Of a stretch of DNA of 64,000 nucleotides, positions 1-11,245 are shown piece after piece. Under the pieces are notes generated by a model that saw nothing but the letters and a program-made list of their open reading frames with translations, made no database searches and was not told where the DNA came from. Origin of the DNA: Reticulitermes speratus (lineage: Eukaryota > Arthropoda > Insecta > Blattodea > Rhinotermitidae). Position numbers and translations under genes: made by a program. The stretch lies in the NCBI GenBank assembly GCA_021186555.1, contig JAJKFL010000013.1, positions 12,145,243 to 12,209,242 on the forward strand. The letters are read 5' to 3'. Numbering within the stretch: position 1 is the stretch's first letter; every line of letters begins with the position of its first letter.

Positions 1-1034
1 AATGAACTTTTCTATTTATTGCTACCCGTTAGCCGAAACAGCATTGGCTCGTTTTAAGGTTCCCACAATACGCCCGCTTGTCCTTTTGATACGTGTAGTA
101 TTAAGATAAGTATGGAATATTTCCCTTACAGTTGGTTGATGCATTCAGCTGTGCTGATCATACAGACAAACATATCTAAATTCCATTATTCACAGCTATT
201 ATGTAAGTAAATATAATATAAAGTTATCTTTACGAATTTATATGAATTCTGACAACATGGCACATTACACTGTGTTATATCTAGTGCGTTTCGAATTAGA
301 ATAATGTCTGAAATTAACCCGATTATGACTAATTGGTTAGCCAAAACATGTAGGAAGAGTTCACATCAGTTAGTAAAGATAACTTGGTACCGTACTTATT
401 GATATAAAAGCTGGGAAATACGATTTTAGATTTGATCATTTACTGAATATACCTTGAATAACATTGTCAGGGGAAAACAGAGGTACTCGGATGTGCCGTG
501 CGAAGGTCTCGATATATCACGAGAAGTTTCCGCTGGACGATACCTGCCACCCCTTGACCCAAATTTAGTTGTACCTTTCCCTTCCTCCCCTACTGCCTTC
601 TTGGTATGTCCCACGAGTTTACCTGTTTGGTTTGGGTACTTTCCTTGGTCACTCAGCATCCAGTCTCCGCGGGATAAACATACAAATTTAGTTTCGGCTT
701 ATTGTACTTCAAAATTGTGTTTCGGTATATATTAATACATCGGGGGGTTGTTGCAGTCCTTGGTAGTGTTGGGGTCAGATTTGTGTTATTGGTACCAGCA
801 CAGCACTGCCAAGTTATTGCTGGTCTGTGTGGAGTCTCTCTTCGATGTGGTATTCATATTGTTTTGATGTGTTGTTCATATGTATTTCAAACTACGTCAT
901 TCTGTAAGTATTTGCGATTGTTTGCTTTAAGTTGTTTGTAAAATAAATTGGTGCCTTTGATTTTGTGTATCTCATTCGGCACGTTGAGTTCATGCTGGCC
1001 GCTCCACCAACTTGCATAATAGATCCTCTTAGAG

Positions 1035-1515
1035 CAGTGGTTCCCAAAGTGGGCGGTACCGCCCCCTGGGGGGCGGTGGGATTACCAAGGTGGGCGCTAA
1101 TAGGTAAGAGAGGTGGAAGGGAGCGCTGTTATTATCACAGGGGGGCGCTAGTAGACGAGTAGTGCATTTTTTTTAATAAAATTCAAATAAATTAATTTTT
1201 GTATTAAAAATAAAAAATTAACTAAACTTCTTAGTATTTTAATTTATGAATCTTATTCAAGCACATATTATTTTTTAATAAACTATTGCTAGATGAATTA
1301 TTGTCAATAATAAAAAATATAATAAATTTTACTTTATTAATTAACACACAAAACATTAAGTTTAACTCTTTTAATTTCATTTAAACGTTTTTTTAAATAT
1401 AAAATAAAAGTGGAAACAAAAGCGCATTTATGTTTTTTTAAAAAAGGTAGGGGGCGCTGTGGGTGTGTATATGGAGACAAGGGGGCGGTGGACAGAAAAA
1501 GTTTGGGAACTACTG
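1035..1515. mobile_element. Non-autonomous hAT-like DNA transposon
   Basis: The ends are inverted repeats: CAGTGGTTCCCAAA on the left and TTTGGGAACTACTG on the right. The interior is G/C-rich at both ends (GGGGGCG motifs) and A/T-rich in the middle, with no transposase ORF. The flanking 8-mers (TCTTAGAG and ACTTCAAG) match only partly. The duplicate copy has ACTTAGAG on the left, which supports a decayed 8-bp hAT target duplication. Confidence 0.7.
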
Positions 1516-1599
1516 ACTTCAAGTATACGGAGCACGGAGTAAAACCTGTCCAATGTCACTTTTCCAAAGCCTCAGCTGAGAAAGGCCGCCGAATAATCG

Positions 1600-1840
1600 C
1601 ATAACATAGAGAACGGCTTTATTCGAGGACTAATATGATTATACATTATACATAGCCTCAGCTCGTACCTCGCAGAGAATACTGTTTCCGACAGAAGACC
1701 CAATCGGCGAATGCTGTATAGGGAAACAGTCGTTGTTCATTCTGAGAATCCTATAAAAACACATAAATGCACTGTGTGGACACAATGCATTCTTCTTAGT
1801 GTTAAACCAGGCGGTATATATACTAACCGTCAGTTTTTTT
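1600..1840 (+). repeat. Degenerate copy of the CCCTTTAAA MITE-like repeat
   Basis: The body resembles the piggyBac-like repeat seen at 41111-41352 and 54656-54870. Shared landmarks are a CGTACC(G/T)CGCAG stretch, GCTGTATAGGGAAA, CATAAATGCACTGTGTGG and TTAAACCAGG(C/T)GGTA. The outer ends are eroded. A duplicate lies at about 12850-13080, and still weaker relatives are visible near 3065-3285, 47090-47290, 48000-48175 and 54000-54165. Confidence 0.45.
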
Positions 1841-2628
1841 AACGACGACTACTGGTCATTAAAATTATCCAGTATAAACGAAAACTGAAATGGCCCAACA
1901 ACTTGTCTTAGAATTCGTCAATATCAAACCCCATAAAAATCCATTATTGTAAATGCACGTGTTATATGCACATAGGCGGCCGGAGTAAGCAATTTTATGG
2001 ACGCTTCGCAGAGATTCAAAACCTCCTCAAGCCATCATCCTTTTAACTTCTTGACTCTTCCATCATTTTCTTCGCGTTTCTTCCAGTTTTGAGCGCTACT
2101 TAAAGATAATTTTCTTTTCACCGCACGTCACACTAATTTACATGAACCTAAATAAAACAGTAAAGCATACTTCAGCCACTGGATACTAACAGCACGATAC
2201 AAGTCAACATTATCTTTGCCGAACACATAGTTTTAAATAATTCCGTCAGGCGCGACCCTTCCTGGGTACTCGTGCTGCCACATGCAGCGCTCACAGCGGC
2301 AAGTGTCAGAACTGAGTCGTTACAACATATTTTGAATCAATATGATGTTCTAAGTAACGGACAGCTCTGCTCCTCCTGCAGACTGTGTCTTTGTTATCTA
2401 CATTCTATCTTAATGATTGGGAGGAAGATGATACGTTGACAAAATTAACGACGTCATCATTTAATTAAAATTTAGTACTGAGATATACACGACCACTGCC
2501 AAACTCGCACCACAGTAACTCCGCCCTAACAATGGATTTGGTTTCATCCACCTTTTGTTTGTTGCAATAAGTTTTCGCTACCTGAAAGGTTCTAAGGACA
2601 GACAGAATGGAACGAAGATTTTAACCAA

Positions 2629-5065
2629 TTATAATGTGTTGCCCTCTAGCCGCAATCCTACACAATAAACAATATTCTAGAACGAGGTTGGCGCTGCTGT
2701 CTCAACGTCAAAGCGACGAACCATTCGGTGGGTACTACCATTCAACATCGAAACGACATCTCGTGAATTTATTAAAACCACTACCCTACACAACTTATTC
2801 GGAACATGTTTTATTCACACATAACATTTCAAATGTCTTCCACGCGCTACAATCGAGCTTAAGTCATGTTCAGCATGCAAAACGTAATTACATATACTTG
2901 GCCATATATGTGGAATATGAAATTTCTGTTGCATAAACTATTGTCCTCTGAATTTAAATTTTTGCTAGTGTTTTAAAATACCGTGTTACTTCGTGTTGTA
3001 TTACATTTCACTGGTTAATTACATTATAAGAAAAAATATAATTTTTCCACATTATGTGCTGTACACATAACCGTTTGAAGACTAAAATTAATCTACATTA
3101 CATAAATATAATCAATTCGTACCACACAGAGAACGGTGTGCTATCATTAGAAAGAGAAATCGGAGAGTTTTGCACAGGGAAACAACAGTTGCTTTTTTCA
3201 AGCATACGAGTAAATACACTGCGAGGGTGAAATGCAATGTTCTTAGTTTTGAACTTAGCGGTCCAGACGGTAACCGCTGTGCTTTACAAGGCTAATGAGT
3301 CCCACATAAGTGTAAGTGTTGTGTCATTAGTCCATTACACTATGTGTGTAAACGAGCTTCCTTTATACTGCTCAAACCATTACCGGACATGCATGTGACC
3401 CAGGAAAAGGAAGACGGTACAGTGACCAGGAAACAGGCTGGACGACAGGAGAATTGTGGTTCGAAACCAGACACAGACAACAGATGTCTCTCTTTTCCAG
3501 TGTACCCATACCGACTCTGCAACCCAACCAGCCATAGTGGCAACACTACATTCATTACCTTTTAGTTGGACGCACTTCGAAAGCACTTCTATGTGCTGGT
3601 CAACACTAACGTCATCTCATGCAGTAACGAATGGTTTTGTGACTTACATGTCTTGAGGTGTTCTTGTTCCGCGTAAATACTGTGTCAATGTTAGTTATAT
3701 TTTAGCAATATTTTTATAGTTCATTTGTAAAGTATAAACATTCCTACTAAGAACGGTGTGTCAGTACACCTATCATATGCATCTATGTAAGCACGAATAA
3801 TAAGAAACGGATTGTTTAATTTATAGTGGAACCTCTCTTGGGTAGATTACAAGAAACTTCAACAATACGGACACAGTATCCAAAACTACAACCTCAGATA
3901 AACGGAACCTGTAAACCTTGCACACAACCTACAAAAGCGCAGATTTCCCAGTGACCATTTCCTACCTTTCGTTATCTTGTCCATTATTCATTATATATTG
4001 AATTTTTCGAAACTACCATGCCTTATGTAGTCTACGCATATCTTTCTCTAAATCATGCTTATTAAATGCTACACTACGAAAGTGCTCTTCACATCCCGTC
4101 TGAAGATTTCAGCGCATTTGTCTAGTGTAAACGCACTGACAGCCTAAAAATGAAAGCTCGTTAAATGAAAGGCCATTGCAGTCGGGGAACTTCCAGTTTT
4201 CATCTTATTGCGAGAAACCGAACACCAGTGACAATACGACGAAGCTTACACAATGATATTTAAATATTAAATAAAACTAATATGGATAAATAATTCATAC
4301 AATTCAGATGTAGAATAACTGCATGAAAATTACGTACAAATAATAAATAGTACAAAACAAACAATGCATAATTGTTTATGTGAAGGCACTTATACTCGTA
4401 CGTTTACATCACTCCGTTAAATGTACAGCACTAAAGTTCATGTGGACAGCCGTTACAATTTCACACAGTTCTAAATAACCACCTGCATTCAAAATAACAA
4501 GAAGCAACAACGTTTTTAATTATATTAGTTTAACATGAAAATTTTTAAAAAATTGTAGAATAGAGAAACGTCATTTTTGCATCAAATACAACACAAATAC
4601 TGAGGCGTAATTACGTTTCACGTGACGAAGAAACGTTGAAACATTTTGAGAATTCTTCAAAAACAGTTGCATTAGTAAAGAGGTGTTTGGAATAAGTTGT
4701 ATACGAAGGTTGGTGTCAATAAATTTACAAGAACGGACCGAAGTGTGATGTGTCTGCAAGACTTGTGAACGCTTTCAATACGAAATTATAATGCCAGAAA
4801 AACACCGCGGAAAGCATTGTCTGCTACACAGCATGTTTATAACAATGTCAGTATCGTCCTATTGTCATGTTTGGTTGAAGTCACAAATAATTATCATACA
4901 GTAGCAGACACGAGGACTTATCTAATAAAAAACATTTCAAAATACGTCAAAATATTTGTTCACCTGCTCTTACGAACTGGCGTGAAGAATTCCTTTCTTT
5001 GGGATGTTTTTGTTTCAATTCCAAAAATAGAACACTTCCTAAAAAACAAGGAAAACAGTACATTT
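2629..5065. other. Upstream region of defensin gene A, no gene seen
   Basis: The segment 2629-2770 matches the sequence beside the LINE at 20148-20274 and 27210-27337 (shared landmarks ATAATGTGTTGCCCTCTAG and GAACCATTCGGT). From about 2770 to 3720 nothing in the window matches closely, apart from a decayed MITE-like stretch near 3065-3285 and a tRNA-like SINE head near 3415-3470. From about 3720 onward the sequence is an old, diverged homologue of the upstream region of gene B (14300-15880). ORFs here are short and unsupported. Confidence 0.6.
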
Positions 5066-5160
5066 AATTCGGTACTTCCTGCTAACAGTTCTAGTATAAA
5101 TTCGGTCGCAGGGACCTGCCTCAGCATTCCGTCTGCTGTTTGCTGACCCCAACAAGCATC
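5066..5160 (+). promoter_or_regulatory. Core promoter and 5'UTR of defensin gene A
   Basis: A 95-bp block ends at the ATG and is conserved without indels before all four defensin genes. It contains a TATA box (TATAAA, 5095-5100) and a TCAGCA initiator-like motif at 5121-5126, placing the likely start of transcription near 5123, 28 bp downstream. A weak kappaB-like GGTACTTCCT lies 5' of the TATA box. NF-kappaB/Rel control is usual for insect defensins, but here it is inferred. Confidence 0.75.
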
Positions 5161-8044
5161 ATGAAGACCGTAATTCTGGCAGTCCTGCTGCTCTTCGTCG
5201 TCGCCTCTCTTGTGTCCGGCGCTCCACCAGAAAGCGGTAAGTCGCCGTATGTAGACGAACATGATAAATGTCTCGCTGTAACCTTACAGACGCTTAAAAG
5301 TTAACTATGATGCAGTTATACGCGCTACTTCATGACGACGTAAGGGAAAAAGCAAGTAAAACTCCAGGCATTCTTTACATCGGCATTAGATGCGCAAGTC
5401 ATGACAGTGTACTTTTCTAACGACAAGGTAACTGGCTGTGATTACGAGAGATCGTGGTTCCATTCCCGGGAGGAACAAGGTATTATTAACGATTAAAATA
5501 AAGCATAAAGTACGTAACAACTAAAACAAATTATAAAGTAACTTCTGTGAGTCGGGATGGCGTAAGCGGAATAGCGACTGAGCTACGGGCTTGTCAGTTA
5601 GTGGCTCGAAACTTGGTACAGACAACACACTTTTCCCTTCGCCACTACATTCCGACCTCTTCTGGAGTCTACCCAGCCTCCTTAATCATTGCGTACCGGG
5701 GCTCTTTCCTCTTCAAAAGGGGCAGGAGTGTAAAATTAGTAACTAATCCCATCTACTGCCAAACTTATGAAAGAGTACAGGTATACCTCCACTACGCTTA
5801 CACGACTTCAAAGCGGTGACACACACAACCGTACCTCCCTATACATTGACTAACGAAATAAGGAAATTCAAACGTCAGTATTTAATTTTATCCAAATTTC
5901 CTGAATTTTCGCAGCCGTCATAACTGCAAATTATCTGCATTAATTCGCGACACCGCGGCCGCATTACTTTCGCTTTAAAACGCCGACATTCTCATTACTG
6001 TACTTCTGGATAATTTCGGTGTAGTTTTACACGCACAATATGAAAGAGATCCCGAAAATATTCTACCCACCTCAAAAAAAATTTTTCCTCCACAACTACA
6101 TTTGTGATTTACTTGTACTAACACCTCACGAAGGTCCACTTGGAGACTGACATACGTTCAGCTGTTGGTTGATACAGTGCCCAATGCCATTACACCATTA
6201 GTGAGCAAATTCTCATATCCGGCAAAGTAACTTGCGGAATTTCCTTTATAACAATTAACCTTTTATTTTCAAAACGGTGTGCGAACTAAAATGCAGAAAT
6301 TCAGGAATAACACAGACAGAACATTTCACACGTTTAGCCCCACAGCTGGCAACCTTGCCTTATATCGTTGTGGCTCTCTAGTTAGATGTCAGCTTTTAGG
6401 TTTGGTGGAAAACCACACGAAATATTTGGAAGCCCCAGCTTAAGTACGTTAATTTCAAAATCGGTTACAAAGCTGCATCTGGAATAAACTCTCTTTTTAG
6501 TGGTCAGGATACTAACAAGAAGTCTGGTTCCTCAAATGGTTGGAATCGCTCACTGCCATCTTTTAACACTTCACAAGTGTTCGGGTATATTCAGGTTTCA
6601 TTTCCCTCACAATCGTGCTCCTCTGCACATCTGTACTGCTAACAAGCGAACTGTGTTACAGCGCATGCTATTAAGAGATGAAAATTTACCTTACCTTATG
6701 ACAGGCGACCGTGGACAGGCTCGATCTTACCTGCAACAACGGAAACAAAATATTTCACATACTGCAGAAAACACGGGGTACATCAGCAATGTTCAGGTGC
6801 AACCGACAGACATAACCGAAGACTTAAACGGAAATTCATATAACAGTGTTAAATTGCATTATTCAAGAAGGATTAGTTGGAAGTGATCTCACACAGACGG
6901 ACTGAGAAAAGCATTCAAAATTTAGGCTTCTATAAGTGTGTTATTTAACGACTTACTTATTCAATATTTTACACAGCACAGATCACAGATAAATCAATGC
7001 GTACTGAGCACTGGTAGAATGACACTGGCAGGGTAAAACAGAAGAACTCGGACACAAACTGTCCCAGTGTCATTTTATTCATCACAAATTACACATGGAT
7101 TGCTGTGGGATTGAATACGGGCCTTCGACAACAGAGGCCTCTGAACAACCACCTGAACATAAACACTGCACGACACCCTACACCTAACATTTTCAAAATT
7201 TCCGAGGAAGATATTTCTTTTAAGAGCATAGTGCAGATGGGAAGACAATATTAAACCGAACCATTGATAAATGACATCCGTGTGTAACCAGTCAACTCAA
7301 GTAGCAAAACAGAATGCAACGATGGGCTTTTTGGATAATGGACGATACTGGTTTCCAAAAATGAAATTTTGAATTATTACTTAACTATTAACTAAATACG
7401 AAGATTGAATGCAGTAGTTTCAGTGCTTGCAATTGCAATGTAATGAAGTTCGTGGAAAAATACCTGAAGTATATAAAGATTTAAAATAAGTTATTACACT
7501 TTTGGTTCGTTAGGCCAATTTCCATTGCTTCTTTACAAAAGGACACCAATGTAACCAAATATGAGACAGCTCAACTCAGTTTACACTATAACATGTCAGA
7601 CTACGTTTTAAGCTCTGTGTTTAATACCATATTCGTATTTATACCTAACTCTAACAAGCGGTTTTCCAAACTAAATCTGTAGATATTTGTATTCAACATG
7701 ACGTTCGTGCTTTAAGGCCCAGTACCCTGTGCGATCACGAAAAACTGAAAAATGCTTTTCATATCTGCTTTGGTGTGCATAATTTCGAGAGCTCTATTTT
7801 CCGATTAGTAAAAATACATTATATTTTAATTCAAACAGCCTTAAGTACACTTCAATATTATTACGTAGCAAACAGTGCACATTCCTTGAAATAATATTTT
7901 ATTGCAGAACACTTGCCTGAGACGCGGATAAGCTGTAATAATATCATCTCTGGACTTGTTGGCAACGCCTTATGCAATGCGCACTGCAAAGTCTTAGGCA
8001 AATCTAAAGGAACATGCCGCAACGGTACCTGCTACTGCTCGTAA
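5161..8044 (+). CDS. Insect defensin, gene A (divergent paralogue)
   Basis: Two exons: 5161-5236 and 7908-8044. The phase-1 intron of 2,671 bp has GTAAGT and TTGCAG ends. The 70-residue product should be a secreted antimicrobial peptide acting on bacterial membranes. Residues 1-20 are a hydrophobic signal peptide ending VSG, followed by a pro-region of about 12 residues and a mature part of about 38. The cysteine pattern is C-x12-C-x3-C-x9-C-x4-C-x1-C, which fits the CS-alpha-beta fold (AHC helix motif, GTC gamma-core). The mature part has four Lys/Arg and no acidic residue. The RERR processing site of the paralogues reads PETR here, so maturation may differ. Exon 1 differs from gene D at only 2 of 76 bases, yet exon 2 is almost unrelated outside the cysteine frame. 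The start is the only ATG before the signal peptide and sits 66 bp from the TATA box. Confidence 0.9.
5549..5735 (+). mobile_element. Degenerate tRNA-derived SINE in intron of gene A
   Basis: The head resembles a tRNA promoter (GATGGCGTAAGCGG as A box, GGCTCGAAAC as weak B box). It is followed by the body landmark CCCAGCCTCCT...GTACCGGGGCTCTTTCC shared with the SINE at 52357-52655. The 3' end is eroded. Introns B, C and D carry a related SINE in a corresponding place. Confidence 0.6.
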
Positions 8045-8272
8045 CAACCTGCATCTGACAGCACGAAACGATGTCGTACTACTACTTCTACGCACAACGG
8101 GAAGATATCTAACTACTGGAACTTCGTTTACATTAAACATCTTTCAGGACACCTTCATTAGAACTGGAGAGTAAAGTCACATTTATCTTACAGCACTGTT
8201 AAATATTTGTAAACGATATTCTTTTCACATACAGGAATGTTCTAATGAGTTGTATCTTGTAACATGTTTATT

Positions 8273-8278
8273 AATAAA
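8273..8278 (+). terminator. Poly(A) signal of defensin gene A
   Basis: AATAAA lies 229 bp after the stop codon in the context TTAATAAACAA. The same context is conserved downstream of genes B, C and D. Confidence 0.7.
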
Positions 8279-9023
8279 CAACCTGCAACAACACATCGGT
8301 CACTTTTCATAATTAAAAATTACTAAACTTATCTGTAATAACCCGAAACACGGAACTATACACTGAACATAATCTATAAAGACTCTCCCTTGACATCCCA
8401 CCTACTCATAAAGTCATGTAATAAAATCCACGTTCTACTGATCGCCAATCCTACACTGCATTTCAGATAGTTCTGGTTAATATTTCGACCGGGAGACTAG
8501 ACATCCTGACGGACGTTTTGCGGAGATTTCCATTTCCCCCGACAAATTCCGGGGTAGTGCTTCAGACAAGAACACGAACAATTCCTGTTACATTCCTGCC
8601 AAATAATTCATCACTATTGCCCCAGCATTTGGGTACTGAGAGTGTAGTTAAATTACTCCTGTATATCTAGATAGACACAGATATACTCATATCTGTTTTG
8701 CCTTTCCCATTCTGGAATTTAACCTCGGACAAGCCGCACAAAGACCGACGAACATAACTAGAATATCTGCATATAAATTTCCTTTATGTGCATTAGAGAA
8801 GGAGGTGCAATTAAGTAATGTTTGTTATAACGCACCTTGCTCAATTCGAAAACAACACACTGACTGGGATGATAATTATTTAGAAATAAAGTCTATCTTG
8901 GTCAGCACAGACGTTCGAGGCATCCAGGTGGCACGCTGTCGCCTGGTGTCACTGGATAAACTGTACATTGTCACATGTCCTGTTCTCGTACAGAGCGTTT
9001 AATACTGAACAGGACAATGCAGT

Positions 9024-9090
9024 CGGCACAGTGACTAGGCTACCGGCCGGAATCCGAGGCATCGTGGTTTGATCCCCGGCAGAGGCAACA
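9024..9090 (+). repeat. tRNA-like SINE head downstream of gene A
   Basis: An A-box-like CAGTCGGCACAGTGACTAGG is followed by the B-box-like GTGGTTTGATCCCCGG. Copies lie at about 19070-19136 and 26131-26197. The acceptor arms do not pair and no full cloverleaf is seen, so this is a SINE remnant rather than a tRNA gene. Confidence 0.5.
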
Positions 9091-9376
9091 TATACTGCCA
9101 AAAGCATAACCGGCTATCGCGACGTTTATCGTGGTTTTCTTTAGCGTTTGTTTTGAACTATATTATTCCACGACAGTTTCCTTCCAAATTCTTTGTAATT
9201 CACCATCCATCAGTCCTACATAACACTACGTATCTACTGACAGCGTCGTACAGTGTACAACAAAGTAGTAAACAGTATACAAAACCTAAAATCGTAACAG
9301 AACATTGGCACTAACGACCTAATACGGAACGCAAGTCGAAACCTTTTTTCAATCAAACCTACGCAAAAATAACATC

Positions 9377-9414
<38 letters not shown>
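9377..9414. repeat. (TAA)n microsatellite
   Basis: About a dozen uninterrupted TAA units. Shorter TAA runs lie at 19427-19450, 26488-26511 and 59291-59316. Confidence 0.95.
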
Positions 9415-9559
9415 CAAAGAAATTTTTTCAAATGGTCAATTCTGTCCTTTTCTTACGGACAGCCCGAGTCAAATCTTGGTCGAGACAGTGAACATAATGA
9501 CATTAGGTTTGGCTTTCCTCAGCTCTTCCAAAATAATTCTGTAATACTGTCTCAAATAA

Positions 9560-10040
9560 GAAACGTTCTATTCCTCCCACTGCTGTCCGAACTTCAAATA
9601 TCGCAACATAAAATTTACATTTACTTCGGACAGAAAAGGACTGAAGCTCTTTCTCCAAAGAAAGCCAGTGTGGCTAACTGCAGTGAGGCTGGCAGGTCCG
9701 AGTAAATAACCATGTCGGAAGGCGCGACATTTGGATGCAAAAGAATGCTTCAGAAGTTCATATGGTGCTGTAAGACAGTGATCAAGATTGTAGAGAATAA
9801 CACACCTTAATGTTCTCACGCACACTATTAGGGGAAAGGGTCTATTTTTTATTTTTATTAGTCCCATATTGGTATACGATTGTGTCGGTACATCTGTGAC
9901 CTCTAATTGGTCAATTGTGCATCCCGAGGATGACGAAACAATATGAAGCTCTCGTGAATGGTAACTGACAAAGAACCCCCAAAACTGCGTGGACAAAAGC
10001 CTCACGAGTGCCACTTTATCTACCACAAACCCATACAGAC
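9560..10040 (-). repeat. Dispersed repeat related to 34340-34916
   Basis: The two intervals share CGCTGTCCGAAC-type starts, CGCAACATAA, GACA(G/A)AGATCAAGATT-like stretches and a common end, GTGCCACTTT(A/G)(T/A)CTACCACAAA. Minus-strand reading frames give a recurring peptide-like text (VALGQVFSE in the second copy) that I associate with repeats in insect genomes rather than with a gene. The ORF at 9568-10026 is a by-product of this repeat. Confidence 0.55.
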
Positions 10041-10106
10041 AACTCGAAAACTAAACCAAGGCCTACGCGTTGATTATTTACATCGACAGGCTCTTACATT
10101 TAGATT

Positions 10107-10428
10107 TCTAATGGGATTCATCCCGTTGTGCTGTGACAATAATACTGGTGTTTATATTACCATCAATCACAACAAGCTTTTAATAATATCATCAATAAAT
10201 GCCACATGTTTCGGCCCTTGTGGACCATCATCAGGCACTAAAATACATGATTTATAGCATATGTATGCCAACAGATGCTTTGAAATTTGTGAGATCTTAC
10301 AAATGTCAAAACAAACTATATGAATTCTTATGTTTTAAATCATGTATTCCAGTGCCTGATAAGCATTTATTGATGACATTATTAAACGTTTGTTGTAACC
10401 TACAGTAACATGTATACCAATATTAACA
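10107..10428 (-). mobile_element. Fold-back element with hammerhead-like core (322 bp)
   Basis: A 15-bp direct repeat, TCTTACATTTAGATT, flanks the element exactly (10092-10106 and 10429-10443), showing insertion as a unit. The two halves are inverted copies of each other: the left arm (about 10115-10260) reads in reverse complement like the right arm (about 10334-10425). The right arm lacks the segment that carries the ribozyme-like core, its CCTGAT running straight into AAGCATTTATTG. Penelope-like elements are known for hammerhead motifs, inverted copies and variable target duplications, so a non-autonomous relative is the best guess. There is no ORF of note. Confidence 0.65.
10201..10240 (-). 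ncRNA. Hammerhead-ribozyme-like motif, probably inactive
   Basis: On the minus strand, CTGATGA (10228-10234) is followed by one unpaired base, a 5-bp stem II (GGTCC/GGGCC with an ACAA loop) and GAAAC (10208-10212). A 2-bp stem III then closes on ATGTG. Stem I can form from the flanks (AGTGC with GCATT). The residue at the cleavage position is G, whereas the family rule NUH requires A, C or U, so self-cleavage is unlikely in this copy. The assignment rests on hand folding only. Confidence 0.55.
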
Positions 10429-10443
10429 TCTTACATTTAGATT

Positions 10444-11245
10444 GTATCTATGTAGAACATTCTTTCATGTATCACGCCATGCCGACAAACGACTATAACG
10501 AAGAACCCCCAATAATTTACGTAAAAATCGCCTCATTGGGACATCCTATCTAGGATCAGTTCAACTTACTTAACAAACAGCAGTTGCGGCCTGTTCAAAA
10601 GCTATGCCTCTCACTGAAGCAGTTCCACATGTCAGTCACTCACGTGAGAAGTTCAATGCGAGGTGCCACTGCTGAGCGGACGGAATCCAGTCACGAAGTA
10701 TCCTTCCCATACAGTCAGCAGACATCAGCAACATCGACGCGTTTCTTGACACAGGTTGTATTATAATTAATCGTTTACAGTTGAACACACTGGATGTGCC
10801 TTAAGATGATGCAGGATCAAACAAATATATTTTACATTGTGAGGTTTACTGGCATTTCCATGAAGATTTCACACAAGTTTCATCGTAATTCTATAGCCCC
10901 AGCACTATTCTAGTTACACGCAAAACACCTTTACCTCAGCATATCTTCACGAACAGACTACAGTAGCCGCCAACCCCGTCTACATATATCTGGTAGATAC
11001 CATGTTGGAATCTCAATACAACAACAAGTTATACTAAACAGGTTACTGCAGCGGTAGCGTTCTGTATCAGTAAGCGTGACGTACCGGTTCAGACGTCGCC
11101 TTCATTATCGGTTAGGCTCAAAATGAGTCTTCGTGTTTAAGAACAGTCTCGCCAGGCACACACTGATTTAGTACCTTGAAATAAGCCACGGCAATCCGCT
11201 TCTAAATATCTCAATTTTAATCCTGCGAAGGCTAAAGACAATAGG
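10444..11245. other. Region between gene A unit and second duplicated block, no gene seen
   Basis: Only short unsupported ORFs occur. A weak tRNA-like stretch lies near 11045-11110 (GCAGCGGTAGCG...GGTTCAGA). Nothing else in the window matches closely. Confidence 0.5.

Larger units (their letters stand above)
1..2628. repeat. 5' copy of a recent segmental duplication (partner 11246-13870)
   Basis: The stretch is nearly identical base for base to 11246-13870, with an offset of 11,245 bp and only scattered substitutions and small indels. It holds a hAT-like element (1035-1515), a degenerate MITE-like repeat (about 1600-1840) and otherwise unassigned sequence. The ORFs at 426-735 are the same in both copies on both strands, but I recognise no protein in them and they have no other coding signature. 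Identity ends abruptly near 2628, where this copy continues into a different repeat. No gene is supported here. Confidence 0.9.

Noticed and set aside
4960..5262. Minus-strand ORFs across exon 1 of each defensin gene (also 15857-16081, 22888-23136, 29964-30209)
   Set aside because: They are antisense shadows of the conserved promoter and signal exon; the + strand has TATA box, signal peptide and splice sites.
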